Source of the DNA: Venturia oleaginea
Taxonomy: Eukaryota; Ascomycota; Dothideomycetes; Venturiales; Venturiaceae
Reading direction: 5' to 3'
Length of the DNA: 64,000 bases
NCBI GenBank assembly: GCA_013176395.1
Contig: JABMLP010000012.1
Location: 992,001-1,056,000 of the forward strand
The notes beneath the pieces were generated by a model, which saw nothing but the letters and a program-made list of their open reading frames with translations, had not been told where the DNA came from and did not search any database. Below, piece by piece: positions 29,492-39,947 of this stretch (position 1 is its first letter; each line of letters begins with the position of its first letter). The translations under genes were made by a program, and so were the position numbers.

Positions 29492-29964
29492 GTGGGCACT
29501 GATGGAAAAGCGAGTAGAGGACGAAGTAGCTCAAAAATGTCAGTCTCTCTCAGCAAGACGCTTCAGGATTTGAGTTTACCAAAGGCATTTTGGCTCCAAG
29601 TGCTGCGCTGTGAGATGAGTAGCAATATCTGGTGACAAGGGCGACTTGCTTAAAAGAATGCGACTCGGCTGAAGTCAGGGATCCAGTCGAGATTCCTCAG
29701 AATATCATTGAAAGTATCCAAAGTGACGAGAAAGAGTGAAAGGAAATAGGAAAACTTGATTTACAACAACAGCGGACGCGCGGCACAAGCGTCTGTGAGA
29801 TGTCTCTGCACAATCTAATAGAGCAGGATTCTTGATCCCTCCCTATTCACCGTCATCTTACCTGAGTAATATAGAATGACCATAATTCCCAGGTTCACAA
29901 TGTCCACTCCAGATATATCCCGAAACTCAGCAAATCCGAACCTCAAATCCAATCAATCCCGATA
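29492..29964. other. Upstream region of the small conserved gene
   Basis: 473 bases; no ORF. It probably includes the promoter of the gene starting at 29965. Confidence 0.35.
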
Positions 29965-30371
29965 ATGGCTGACGAAGCCAACCCGTCCGCGTCAACAGCA
30001 ACAGCAGAGAAGCCCGCTGTAAAACCTACCCCTATCCGCGACGATTTCGAGCAGAAGGCCGGAAAGTTACAGAGGAAGAAGAAGTCGGTGCCCAAATACG
30101 ATGATTATAAGCATGATGAGGAGGAATCGGAGCCAGAGTTCACGTTCCCGTACAGGCAGGGCAAACACCGGATGATGCCCGCACGGGTAAGCAGAATTGC
30201 GGATAGACCCATGAGTGGGAAGGAGCCTACAATGTCGGTTAGGATTGAGCTGGACCTTGAGGTCGAGGTGGAGATTTATTTCTGCACATGGGTTGGTATT
30301 GAAAGCGTGGTTTACGTGATGACAGACTGTAGGCAAGAGTGAAGGGAGACGTGTCGATTGGATTGGTTTAG
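29965..30371 (+). CDS. Small conserved fungal protein of unknown function
   Basis: Starts MADEANPSASTATAEK and continues KPTPIRDDFEQKAGKLQRKKK, KSVPKYDDYKHDEEESEPEF and RIELDLEVE, a pattern I associate with short uncharacterised ascomycete proteins ending in a ARVKGD(V/L)..GL tail. The tail is present at 30333-30371 (ARVKGDVSIGLV, TAG) behind a plausible intron of 65 nt with donor GTGGAG after LDLEVE and acceptor ACTGTAG. Without splicing the frame would end at TGA 30340. The spliced product is about 113 residues, acidic and basic in blocks, probably soluble. Function unknown. Confidence 0.6.
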
Positions 30372-31102
30372 GATCACAGTATGACGGCCTCTTAGCTGAT
30401 ATTGTATCAGCCTGTCCTAACGATTGAAGAATGTCGATTTATGATGGAGCATCGAGGACAACAGGGCACACAGAGTTTGGGAGCAAGAGTAGCGGGGTGG
30501 TCCATCTTGGATCTAACATATCATGGGTGAGATCATTGAACGAAAGGCCATTGAAAGCTGGACATGAGGTTGACTGCAGCCTTGACAGACAACTCCAGCT
30601 CAAGTCTTTCTGGTCCGGAAGCTCCAGATATTCATTGCGTAATAGTACACTAGGGGGTTCTTTCAGATTGGTTGATTTCGTACCTAATTCAGCATACTGA
30701 ATCGCCTCAGTATCAATCGATCTACATTGGGCCCCGTTGTATTAACCGCATACATTGGATTGCGCCCTTATCCTTGGCCCACAATAATGCCATACTTCTA
30801 TTATCGGCTCAGTCATTTTCCCGGTGGATGCATTCTTGCCATCTCGCTGAGAGTTTCATATACTGGGATCTGCCGGCTTCCCGGTAATCTTGCTTTGATC
30901 GTACAGAGTATATATTAACATCGGCAAAAATTCAAAAATTGCTCCGATGCATGATCAGTATAATTCCATACATCAGACCATGCCATTCAGAAGTAAGAGT
31001 TCCCATTTTCAATCCCTCCGTTATTCCAGCAAAAATATCTACGAAACTTTTTGAAGCAACAGTTATCGAGCCCTCGCTGAGTGCACTGGCGCTTGAAGCT
31101 AA
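30372..31102. other. Intergenic region before the Harbinger element
   Basis: 730 bases, with no supported gene. Ends with the TAA that precedes the Harbinger inverted repeat. Confidence 0.4.
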
Positions 31103-32540
31103 GGGGGTGTTCGAGAACTCTATGCAATATGCAAACATGGAGATTTTCTGCATATGGCCTCGAGATTAGCGACGTGTTCGAGAGTTTTTTAGCCCCAATA
31201 TGCAAAATATGCAATATGCAGAATATGTAGAATTCAGCGCGGCTATTTGACTGCAGCCAATCAGTGCTCCATATGAAATCTGCATATTCTATTCGACCTT
31301 TTTGGCTATGCCAATATGCACGAAAAATTCTGCCAGATCGCCGTGCAACACCTTAAAAACCACACATTATGAGCAACTGCAACAGCCCACCTACCGACGA
31401 GTCTGATTATGATGAGAGGGAGGCAGTGATCGATGAGGTCATCCAGTATATTCTGCGCAATGAGGTCGGCAAATTCGAGCGTGCGGAGACTCGTATTGAG
31501 CGTGGGAGGCGGCGGGCCTTGCGGAGACGCCGCAATCGAATACAGCAGTTCACCGACCCTGGCTATGCGAATGCACTTATAGCGGAGCTGTTACAAGGTC
31601 ATCCAGAGACTCTACGTACAGAGACACGACTTACCCGGTACCAATTCGAGTCACTTACGAAGTGGCTCAAGGACAACACCAAGCTCGAGAGGTCGCGACA
31701 TGTCGGCGTGGATGCCAAACTCGGAATCTTATTGTATATCGCCGGCTCAGGGTGTCCAATGCGAACTGCCGGGGCTCACTGGAAGCTTGGTGTCAGCCAA
31801 GTATCGACATTCTTCCACGAAGTACTGAATACCTTGGTGAAACTAGCAGCTCATAATATCAAAATGTACGAACCTGACGAGGACATTCCGATCCCAGCGA
31901 AGATTCTGGAGCTGCCGGGCAAGATGTCACCCTATTTCGACGATTGTATCGGTGCTGTAGACGGGACCTTGATATATTGTTCCGTGAAGGGCAAAGATCG
32001 CGACCGAGATGGTAAGGATAGCGCTTTTCGTTATCGCAAAAGCTTCCTTGCGCAGAATGTCCTCGGGGTTGTAGATTTCGATATGAACTTCAAGTTGGTG
32101 TACGGAGGATGGGAGGGAACCGCTCATGACGCGACTGTGTTCAATGCTGCTCGTCAAGAAGGCCTAATGAATTCGCCTCGCGGTAGGTTTTGGTTAGCAA
32201 ATGCTGGATACTCGAAAAAGGATGGCTATGGTGGCTTACTTCTTGCGCCGTACATACGGACTCGCTATCATCTTGCAGAATGGAGAAAAGGCGTCAAGAA
32301 ACCACAGAACAAAGAGGAGTTGTTCAATCTACGACACGCGAAGCTTCGCAACGTGGTGGAGAGGGTGTACGGTGTACTGAAAAGCCGATTCCAGATATTC
32401 CGAACAGCTCGTGATGGCATCAGCTTAAAGACTTAAACCAAGATTGTATACGCCCTATCCGCAGTTCATAACTGGATCAATGGCCATGGAGGCAAGCCGA
32501 AGAAGGAGTGGAGGAAGCCCAAAGATGCGAGGCCTGGCAC
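31103..32540 (+). mobile_element. PIF/Harbinger transposon, right end not found
   Basis: The left end GGGGGTGTTCGAGAACTC follows TAA (31100-31102), the usual 3-bp target of this superfamily, and is followed by ATATGCAA-type subterminal repeats (31125-31230) before the transposase at 31369. I could not find the complementary right end in 32437-33100; a CmcJ-like gene fragment begins near 32560, so the element has probably lost its 3' terminus. Confidence 0.65.
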
Positions 32541-32560
32541 AGAGGCGGCGAAGTTGTAAG
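31369..32560 (+). pseudogene. Harbinger transposase (DDE_Tnp_4), catalytic D changed, premature stop
   Basis: 355 residues are open, MSNCNSPPTDESDYDERE to ISLKT, then TAA at 32434-32436. The same frame continues TKIVYALSAVHNWINGHGG to a second stop near 32558, as expected for the family C-terminus. The DDE_Tnp_4 core is clear: DDCIGAVDGTLI, GWEGTAHDATVF, and NLRHAKLRNVVERVYGVLKSR with the glutamate. The second catalytic aspartate, normally in a (A/G)DAGY motif, is asparagine here (WLANAGYSKK). Both changes are transitions (GAT to AAT, probably CAA to TAA). The protein would excise and insert DNA at TAA/TTA sites; this copy should be inactive. Confidence 0.85.
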
Positions 32561-32737
32561 TTTGCGCAACAGCCTGACGAGATCTTGGTGCTCAAGCAAT
32601 TTGATAATTATGGGAAGGTGAGGGCGTGCCCACATACTGCATTCAAGGATGAGGAATTTGAGGACAGGGAGCCGAGGGAGAGTATCGTCATTCGGGCGAT
32701 GCTTTTCTGGCCGGATTTTTATGAGGATAGAGATTAG
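32561..32737 (+). pseudogene. C-terminal fragment of a CmcJ/NvfI-like oxidoreductase
   Basis: Reads FAQQPDEILVLKQFDNYGKV, CPHTAFKDEEFEDREPRESI and VIRAMLFWPDFYEDRD to a stop. PDE.LV.KQFD followed by PHTAF.D and RESI..RA..F is the C-terminal signature of the fungal CmcJ/NvfI (7alpha-cephem-methoxylase-like, GA4-desaturase-like) family, many of which act in secondary metabolism. The N-terminal three quarters is absent and the fragment follows the Harbinger transposase directly, so it is a relic. Confidence 0.6.
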
Positions 32738-32789
32738 CTTTGTGGTATTGGTATTCCTCATTTCTCTACTCTATATCCCACATCTCATA

Positions 32790-33540
32790 TGTCTCCTCAA
32801 ACTCTCTAATTAGAAAAGAATCTCTCACTCTCCAAACTCGCCTCCCGCAACGCATCCTCCGCCTCCCTTCATAAGCCCAGGTAGGATACCCCGGATCTCC
32901 CGATTTGTAATTATCAACACCCCCATCAAATCCCGCCTCACCTACATCCTCACAATACCTTCTCCCCTCCCCTCCCAAATAGCGGCAACAGCATACCATA
33001 CACCCGCCGCAGGGCGTTGCTCACTAATCTTCATATATCCTGAAACAGCGCTTCAGGTGTGTCCCCATCAACATTTCTCCATAACGTTGACGTGATGGCT
33101 TCCCGTCCCTATGGGTTTCGAGTCCTTGTCTTGTGGGTCCGTGGAGACGGTACATTACTCCCGCGTTGTTGATGAGGATATTCGATTTTCCACTCAGATC
33201 CAGCGACGATTGAGCTGCAACCGACGGGACTCAGATCATCCAACTCTCTCTTCAAGATTTTAATCTCATCGTTCCCGGGACTTGTGGCGGGGATTTCATC
33301 AATCACTTTTTGGCAGCGAAGAGGTTATGCGTTGTCGTGAATATTTGTGCGCTGGTTGCGTGGAGGGCTCCCGTTGTTTCTATATCGATCCTGGAAGAGG
33401 CGCCTGTGATTAGGCCTTTTTTTTATGTGCCTATATGTTTTCCGAGGTTTTCTTCGGCGATAACCTGGAAGGCTTGTTTGGCGGTCACAGGCCGGGCTTT
33501 TGAGCTCTTTATGAGCGGCAGTTCAGGGTTAGAGGGTCTT
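32790..33540 (-). pseudogene. Short-chain dehydrogenase/reductase relic
   Basis: Minus strand, in several frames. 33540-33310 reads FQVIAEENLGKHIGT, then ITGASSRIDIETTGALHATS, a degraded TGxxxGxG dinucleotide-binding motif. 33306-33109 reads VIDEIPATSPGNDEIKILK, RELDDLSPV, the second strand region of fungal retinol-dehydrogenase-like SDRs. 33000-32790 reads RRYCEDVGEAGFDGG and EAEDALREASLES, like the C-terminal GxYxED and (A)E.LW..SE part. Stops, frameshifts and loss of the catalytic YxxxK segment show decay. An NAD(P)H-dependent oxidoreductase is the likely ancestor. Confidence 0.6.
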
Positions 33541-33902
33541 GTTGGGGGAGGAGGGCATTGTGGAAGTTGCTGCGGTGCATCTTGCCGTGGTGGGTGCGAA
33601 AGATGTATGATAGGTAGGTGTGGTTTAATGTTACAGCTGATGATCTGGGTGAGTAAGCTATCGCCGTGGACATAGATTGGGCGAACTTTGATATCCGACT
33701 AATGTGCAACAGGTATCGAAATAGTTTCGAGTTCATCATACTCTCACGCAATTCAGCACACTGTATTCACCAATTGATTTGGAAGTGTGATTGATCGATT
33801 TGTCTTTCGGTGTTGCAAGAGAGGAGATGAAATTGGGACGCTCGCTGATGCGGGCTTCAAAATGTGACTTGTGGGAACATTTTAGTTAAAAATATAAGTG
33901 TT
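33541..33902. other. Intergenic, unassigned
   Basis: About 360 bases; no gene or motif that I can support. Confidence 0.3.
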
Positions 33903-34132
33903 AGGGCTTGTACGAGTTCTTGGATGGCTTGGTTGGATTGATTGGCGAATCTACGCTTCTTCTCGGCTAGATTTGGATAGACGCGCAGTATTCAACTATT
34001 TCTACTGAGAAGGGATTTTTAAGTACATTCTCTTTATTTCAATCAGTCCAAATCGTACACGCAGGCCTGTCTTGGCTGGATTGGCTAAAAAATGCATTTT
34101 GGCCAATCCATCCAAGAACTCGTACAAGCCCT
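33903..34132. mobile_element. MITE-like element, 230 bp
   Basis: Terminal inverted repeats of about 25 bp: AGGGCTTGTACGAGTTCTTG at 33903 and its exact complement CAAGAACTCGTACAAGCCCT ending at 34132, continuing TGGATGG / CCATCCA. Non-coding, AT-rich interior. Flanking target duplication not obvious. Confidence 0.65.
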
Positions 34133-34691
34133 CAAGAATACCGATGGCTTTCCCCCTCTTACCTACAGTGAGCAGGAATAGCGGGAGAAGGCTTGTGTGC
34201 TGTGCACAGGGCAGTCCTAAAGGAATCTTCACCGTAATTCATTTTGGAAGAAGAAATCTTCACTGCAATTCATTCTAGAACAAGGAGCCTTCGTAGCAAA
34301 ATCCTGTCGTATATTAATTTCAGGTCGTTGCGAGTGAAACGTTCAATTTGGCCGGTATCTACGAGTAGCAGTATAAAGACATCTTGTGTGAAATTGTGCC
34401 ACAATCAAACAGATTCTAGGCACCCAAATCAACGAGAGGCCCGATATCCCAGTCCAACACCGACCAACGACCTCACAACCAATCTTTGACAGACACAATC
34501 CTCTCCCAGAATGCAAAACAACGCAAACAAGCGACGAACACGCCAACATTGGGTGGGAGAACACGCGTTCAACAGGTCCTGCTTGTGCTCTGCTCGCGAT
34601 GTCAAGATTTCCTTGGACTAGGATTAACCGAAGTGCCCGTGCTGCCGAGTATGCGAGACTTACTGGATGATGATTTCATGGTTCATGGTCT
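34133..34691. other. Intergenic, unassigned
   Basis: 560 bases. AATCTTCACNGNAATTCATT occurs twice (34222 and 34255). No supported gene; it is the 3' side of the minus-strand secreted protein gene. Confidence 0.3.
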
Positions 34692-34943
34692 CTAGGGTGG
34701 CGTGATACAGTCGCAGGATCCTTTTTCCTTAAAGCCACACGTTTTGTCTGGCGGTGGATTGCAACAGTATCTGGTATGGCCTTGAGTACACGTAGGACGC
34801 TGTACTTTTCCGCAATCCCAATTGCAATAGGGGAGTGCTTGGCGAGACAGCAGGTTAACGGCTCCAAGTTGTTCGGTTTCCCCGAAAGCTACCGCAGGGG
34901 TAATGGCGAGGGCCGCGAAGGACAGGATTGAATGGATTCTCAT
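34692..34943 (-). CDS. Small secreted cysteine-rich protein (effector-like)
   Basis: 83 residues in one exon, ATG 34943. Residues 1-20 (MRIHSILSFAALAITPAVAF) are a clear signal peptide with a hydrophobic core and AxA-like end. The mature protein has eight cysteines, in YCNWDC, PTC, RYCCN, TC, SC and DC, all in the last 45 residues, plus a possible pro-segment ending LLSR. Such spacing points to four disulfides in a compact extracellular protein. I do not recognise a named family. It stands alone in a transposon-rich region, a usual setting for effector candidates; that function is inference. Confidence 0.7.
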   Translation of the reverse strand: MRIHSILSFAALAITPAVAFGETEQLGAVNLLSRQALPYCNWDCGKVQRPTCTQGHTRYCCNPPPDKTCGFKEKGSCDCITPP

Positions 34944-36251
34944 ATTTACAGAATTGGTTGTTGGAAAGAGTTGGTGAGCGTGTAGGAAATATCAGACAGA
35001 AGAGCTTGATGATATGAACATATGGGCGTCTGTCTTGTTTATAAACACACATTTGCTAGGGGCCTGAGCTACCGTGGATGCCCAACCCCAACACACGAAG
35101 CGATTGAATGGTTGTTGTCCAGGTAGTAAAGCTTTAGCTCCGAGTAGCGGAGGTGGATAGATTGAGGTCTCGAAAGGAATCGTACCACATTGGACACAGC
35201 AATTTAATGGCTATCAAGACGCTGTCAGTCTGTTCAGCCTGGTGCCGAGGGACGATTGCATGTGAGTATAAGCTACCGCCTTGCCGTCGTTCTCCAAAAC
35301 GTCATTTCGATTCGAGGAATACTAAATCTCACACAGCAAGCGACGCTCATCTCAACGGCCAGGCCTATCAAAACAGCAACACTTATCTCCTGCTCTGACC
35401 CTTTTATACCATCTACTTACGGTAGCCGTAGTGATGTTAAGTTGGACGCGGAGGTGATTTAAACAAGAATGCGGAGGGAAATATTAATTAGAGGGTAAAG
35501 CGGAGAAGTAGACGAAGAGGAAAGTATAAAGATCAGCGTGTTGATGTTATCTGGCGTAGATCACTACGAAACTCATTGTCCTCTTTTCGGATTGACGACG
35601 GGGATATCGATCTGAGGGGCTGGAGTATATAGTGCTGGTAATGAGAGCCTCGGATACTATCACAGCGGTACGAGAGTGTTTGGCGATGATCCGGCTCATT
35701 CCGCTGGAAATATATGCCTTTTTGTGTAGATGGATTATGATGGCTTGAGGATTAATACTGCTTGCACGCCGGCAAAGCACTGTAGAAACCTACTCGGACA
35801 ACCCAGATGACATCTTTGGTGTCGAGGATGTGGGACTTCCTGATGGTTGCCAACCCTATCAGGATAATAATCCAGCCTTGTATCCAGCCTCGTGGTGAAG
35901 GACGAGTAAGGAGTGAAGAAATCAGGACGAACCGTGGCCATAGCTCAACTCAAAATCGATGGCGTGCTTGCACGGGATCCGCCAAGACAAGGCAAGTATC
36001 CAGATGATGCTGGTATGGTCGTTTATTTCCTTCTTGTCTATCACGGTGCTCGATGGACTTGCTGATTGATGTGATGGCAAGAGCGGTCTGCAGGTCGCCG
36101 TGAGGAGGTGGGGTGTTCGCCGATTTCACAGAGTGAACAGAGAGGTATTTTCCAATGGGTCATTATGTCCTGAGTTATTATTCTGCTGCTAGATGGATCG
36201 ATGGAACTAGATCGACTTTCTTTGTGATCATCATCGAAAAGCAAAAGCATG
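34944..36251. other. 1.3-kb gene-free stretch
   Basis: No ORF with family motifs or signal sequence on either strand. The first 200 bases are the likely promoter of the secreted protein gene. No repeats noticed. Confidence 0.35.
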
Positions 36252-37002
36252 TCATGAAAGGTCATCCATCGTCGCTTTCGTACACTTCGCCAGTTCTGGA
36301 TTAGTCATATACAGCCTCTTCGACACATCACCAAGTCGAGTGCCTATCTCGCTGAGAGCGCCCATGGGGCAGGGGCTGCACACTCCCCATGTTTCGCTCA
36401 ACCAAGATCCGTCTGCTGTGCCCATGGGCTCCCAGAGCTCATCGGTTGGTCGATTGTACACTGAAGTCGTGGTCGTGCAATTGCCTTGATCTTTGATAGT
36501 AGCAGTCGCTGTGTACTTGGCGAGTCGTAAGTCCGAGAATGGCCAGGTACTAGAATCAGTGTTTAGCAAGGGCTAGCTGGATGAGATTGAGGGAGAGACC
36601 CACAGTGTTGTTCCGAACATCTCAGTCTTGGTACCGTCAACTACAAAGACGCCATGATGGAACTTCTGAAGGCCTTGAATAGAAGCGGAAGCAGACTCAA
36701 ATACGGATCGGGGGTTGATCAGTCGAGCGTCGTGGGCAGTCACCTCTGAGCAAGTACCAGCATCGATAATGATGGTGACGATGTCGAGGGTGTAGTTATA
36801 AAGTTGAGGCTCCCAGACTGAGCCATACGCATCTTCCGACCCGATCTGACAGCCTTCGTTACAGAGGGCGGCTTCAATTGCTGGAAACAGTCAGTTCGTT
36901 CGATTTATTGCCATGAAGTGACCATGAGCACGTACGTGTCGCAGTCCCAACCTGGAAGGCCATTGACATCGCAGTCACCGAATTGAGAAAAGAGGCTTCC
37001 AT
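36252..37002 (-). CDS. Unknown protein, 213 residues, three exons
   Basis: Exons 37002-36936, 36880-36604 and 36549-36252 with GTACGT/CCAG and GTGGGT/CTAG introns keep one frame throughout. The product starts MEASFLNSVTAMSMAFQVG, continues EAALCNEGCQIGSEDAYGSV, YTLDIVTIIIDAGTCSEV and ends with WGVCSPCPMGALSEIG and CTKATMDDLS. Cysteines are spread along the chain and there are N-glycosylation-like NYT and NCT sites, but the N-terminus is not a convincing signal peptide, so a longer upstream exon is possible. I do not recognise the family. The frame conservation across two introns is the main evidence that the gene is real. Confidence 0.6.
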
Positions 37003-37798
37003 GATGAATGAGTGAGTTGGCTGAAGAAGTTGAAGGAGTTGAAGTGAGAAGCGAAAAAATTGTCATGAAGCGAGGGAGCAGGCTGACCAGAAGCAGAAGT
37101 TGCGACGGGCAACGCCGCCTTGTATCACCATGATAACAAGCCCTTAAGCTACTTTGTGCGACCTAGGTCAAGATATGAGACGGCCGGCAAATCGACTTTT
37201 CTTTTTGCAGTGCTGCATTATCATCGAATTAAGTCGAACGCGTCGCTATAGGAAATCACTTCTCTTTTTCGAACCCATTTCATGCCTGCACAATGGATTG
37301 CCATTTCTCCGTCTCGAAGAGCACCTCATACTTACTTTGCCTCTTCGGATTAGAGATCGGTCGCAAAAAGCCCTGACGAGCTCTAGAAGGCCAAAAATTT
37401 ATTGATGTTGATATTGGGGTAGGTAATATCAAGGCCAATGAAGTATTCGATTACTGATAGGCGCTGGATGGGCCCTGGATTAATCGCATCGCTGTGCCCG
37501 TAGAAACATTGCAGCTACCTCTTTTCATGTACGGCGATGGCGACGGGCATGATCTGTCTTCACCTACTTCTGGTCCCTCCCTTTGTTCTCTCCTTGACAG
37601 CCTTACTTCCAGTTTGACAAAATCTTCCGGCCTTGTCTCAGCTTGTGAGCATTGTGTCGCTCAATTAAACCCTGGGCCAGGGTTTCCCTTCTTCCGCTGC
37701 TCTCTCAAGTGAACTCGGTGGGAGTCAAGAACAGCTGAGGGAATCTCTTCAAATACTGACCTCAAGCCGTTGCGAATGACTGGGCCACGACAACAGGC
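37003..37798. other. Intergenic, unassigned
   Basis: 800 bases. No supported gene; short ORFs lack motifs. Confidence 0.35.
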
Positions 37799-38286
37799 TT
37801 AATGAATCAGTGTCGAGGTTCTGGTAGGTTCAACGTAGGGCTTCAGTGTAATGCTTTCCAACTTTGCATATAGCTGTGCAACACTTTCTCGCCGGTTGGA
37901 TGCCTTTTGTCGTAAAGAGAAGTCTTCCTCAAGCTCGTGCGCGGCTCGAATGAGTTGACCGGCTAGGAATGCCATGCAGTCTCTGGCCTCCTCGCTGCCC
38001 GTGGCTCTGAATTTGCAGAAGTCCGAGCCTTCAACAAAGCAATCAATGGAAAAATGTAGCGTGTCGAGCATGCTACTCATCGCAGCCAATCGCACTTGTT
38101 ACAAGTTTTCTATACATTAATTAGCGGGTTATTCTCAATCTAAATAGCTATTGACGTACCTGTAAGACCTGACGGCATCATCATGTCAGTGAGTCGTTGT
38201 CTTGTATGAGTGGCTTCACCGTGATCGTCGGTAGTCACAGATAGCCTGCAGAAAGTTGCAGCATTAGCCAAGTCAGAAAAACCCAT
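37799..38286 (-). CDS. Small unknown protein, 140 residues, two exons
   Basis: Exon 1 38286-38160 reads MGFSDLANAATFCRLSV and TTDDHGEATHTRQRLTDMMM; a GTACGT..TAACAAG intron joins it in frame to exon 2 (38094-37799), RLAAMSSMLDTLHFSIDCF and AHELEEDFSLRQKAS, ending TRTSTLIH. The product is mostly helical and soluble. Not recognised. It could be a fragment of a larger gene. Confidence 0.45.
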
Positions 38287-38449
38287 TTCTACTACTTAGA
38301 ATTCAAAGGGCCGGGCAGGTTGGCTGTATTTGCATTAATGGTTAAAGGTCGAAAACGAAGCACAAAGAAAGAGAGAGAGAACTAGAAATCTGAACTGACT
38401 CAAGAGCTATCCAAGAGGATCATACTATTTGTTCGTTCCAGGCCAACAT

Positions 38450-39307
38450 TCAGACAGCCATGCAAGTACCCATCGGTGCAGAAACTCTAGCGACACAGAA
38501 ACCCGGTGGAGACTGCGTCACTCGGAGGAACAAGTCCCTAGACTCATCAACGTTCGATAACATCTGTTTACCCTTCACACCCATCTTCGGTCCCATAAGC
38601 ATACCGCTAATATTCTCCATCAGACCGTTCGCAGGTTTCGGAACGGGTCCCGGTGGCACTTGGACCATAATGAAAGCGACAGCCATAATCTAGACGTGGT
38701 CAGCAATTTTTAAGCATCGCAAAAAATCCTGCTTGGACTTACATCTATTTGTTTTCCCTTCTCTATGTTTCCCTCATGAACTGCGTAATCGTGGTTAGCG
38801 TTGATGACCCAGGATTGGCTCTTCTTCATTTCTTGTACGGTATACTCGCCAGGTTTACAACCGTCCATGGAAGAGATGTGATTCACGGTGGTTTTATCTG
38901 TATCCATTGACATTCCCCGAAAGATGTAATCAGGCGTCTCGGAATATTTTGTAGTTGTTTTGCAGAGTGGATTAGTTTGGTTGGTCATGATGTCCACCGA
39001 GACTCCTCCCTACAATATCTTAGCATGAGGACAACATAGTAGGAACGCTTATTCCCTCACATCATGTAAATGTCCAACTACAGAAACGATTTTCCCTTCG
39101 AAAGTAGGAGTCCAGGGCTTGGATGAGATGGTGAATGATCCGTTTTCTTGAGGAGGCATGACCTGACTTGTTGAGCATTGGTTTGCGCCAAGATATACCA
39201 TTTTCATGTCATTCCAACCTGCCGGGAGAGGGCCTGTTTGTATGTCAACAGATGTTTAGGCTTTCGAATCAATCGAGTGGCTTACCTTCTATGAAATCGT
39301 AGGTCAT
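38450..39307 (-). CDS. Unknown protein with GHLHDGG motif, four exons
   Basis: Exons 39307-39286, 39233-39061, 39009-38743 and 38689-38450 all join in frame (233 residues): MTYDFIEG, PAGWNDMKMVYLGANQCSTS, then VSVVGHLHDGGVSVDIM, CKTTTKYSETPDYIFRGMSM, a polar segment, and IMAVAFIMVQVPPGPVPKP in the last exon. The spliced GHLHDGG block is a conserved-looking possible metal-binding site, and I have seen similar strings in fungal secreted proteins related to stress-up-regulated Nod19 proteins, but that link is weak. An additional upstream exon with a signal peptide is possible. Function unknown. Confidence 0.55.
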
Positions 39308-39839
39308 GGTCTAAAAGCGGTTGTGTACGAGAAAGGATGAAGCGCGGAGAGTGGTCATCGACCTCCGGAGATGCAAGATCCGGCTCACTCTACCTAGCGT
39401 GCAGGGGTCCAAACCTTTCAACTCCAACTCGAAGGTTCGAGGTCAAGAGCCTTGAAAACACCCTAAATCCTTCCAACCGTTTCTCAATGCTCAAGTTACG
39501 GCGATCTTCAATTCTTTCATTCTTGGGAGACTTGATACTCGGTTTTATCGACCACCGCTTTACGAGCTGCTATTCTCCTAACGTGACTCTTTGGGCTCCT
39601 ATATTTAGGAAAAGGCCTAAATGTAACCTTGCAGCAGCCAGCACGATCAACACGCTCCATGCAATCCTGCAATCATCGAGTCTGGTCTTCCTTTCGGAAA
39701 GCGATCTTTGGCATGATGGTAGATCCTTCCAGATATTCATTTGTCTTATAGATCCTGGAAGCATCAGGAAGTCGAGAAACCATCCAAGCATTAGCAACTT
39801 AAGAAACCATCATTCCAACATCCCAGCATTTACTCAAAC
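39308..39839. other. Intergenic, unassigned
   Basis: 530 bases, the upstream side of the GHLHDGG gene. A long plus-strand ORF here (39337-39972) has no motifs and biased composition; not called. Confidence 0.35.
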
Positions 39840-39947
39840 AATAGCATCAACAATCCTCTCCCCACCCTTCCCAACAACCACCTCCTCCGTCTCCAAAACC
39901 CCACTAAAATCTGGATCAGGATCAACGCAAAACTCCCTCTACCCCCC

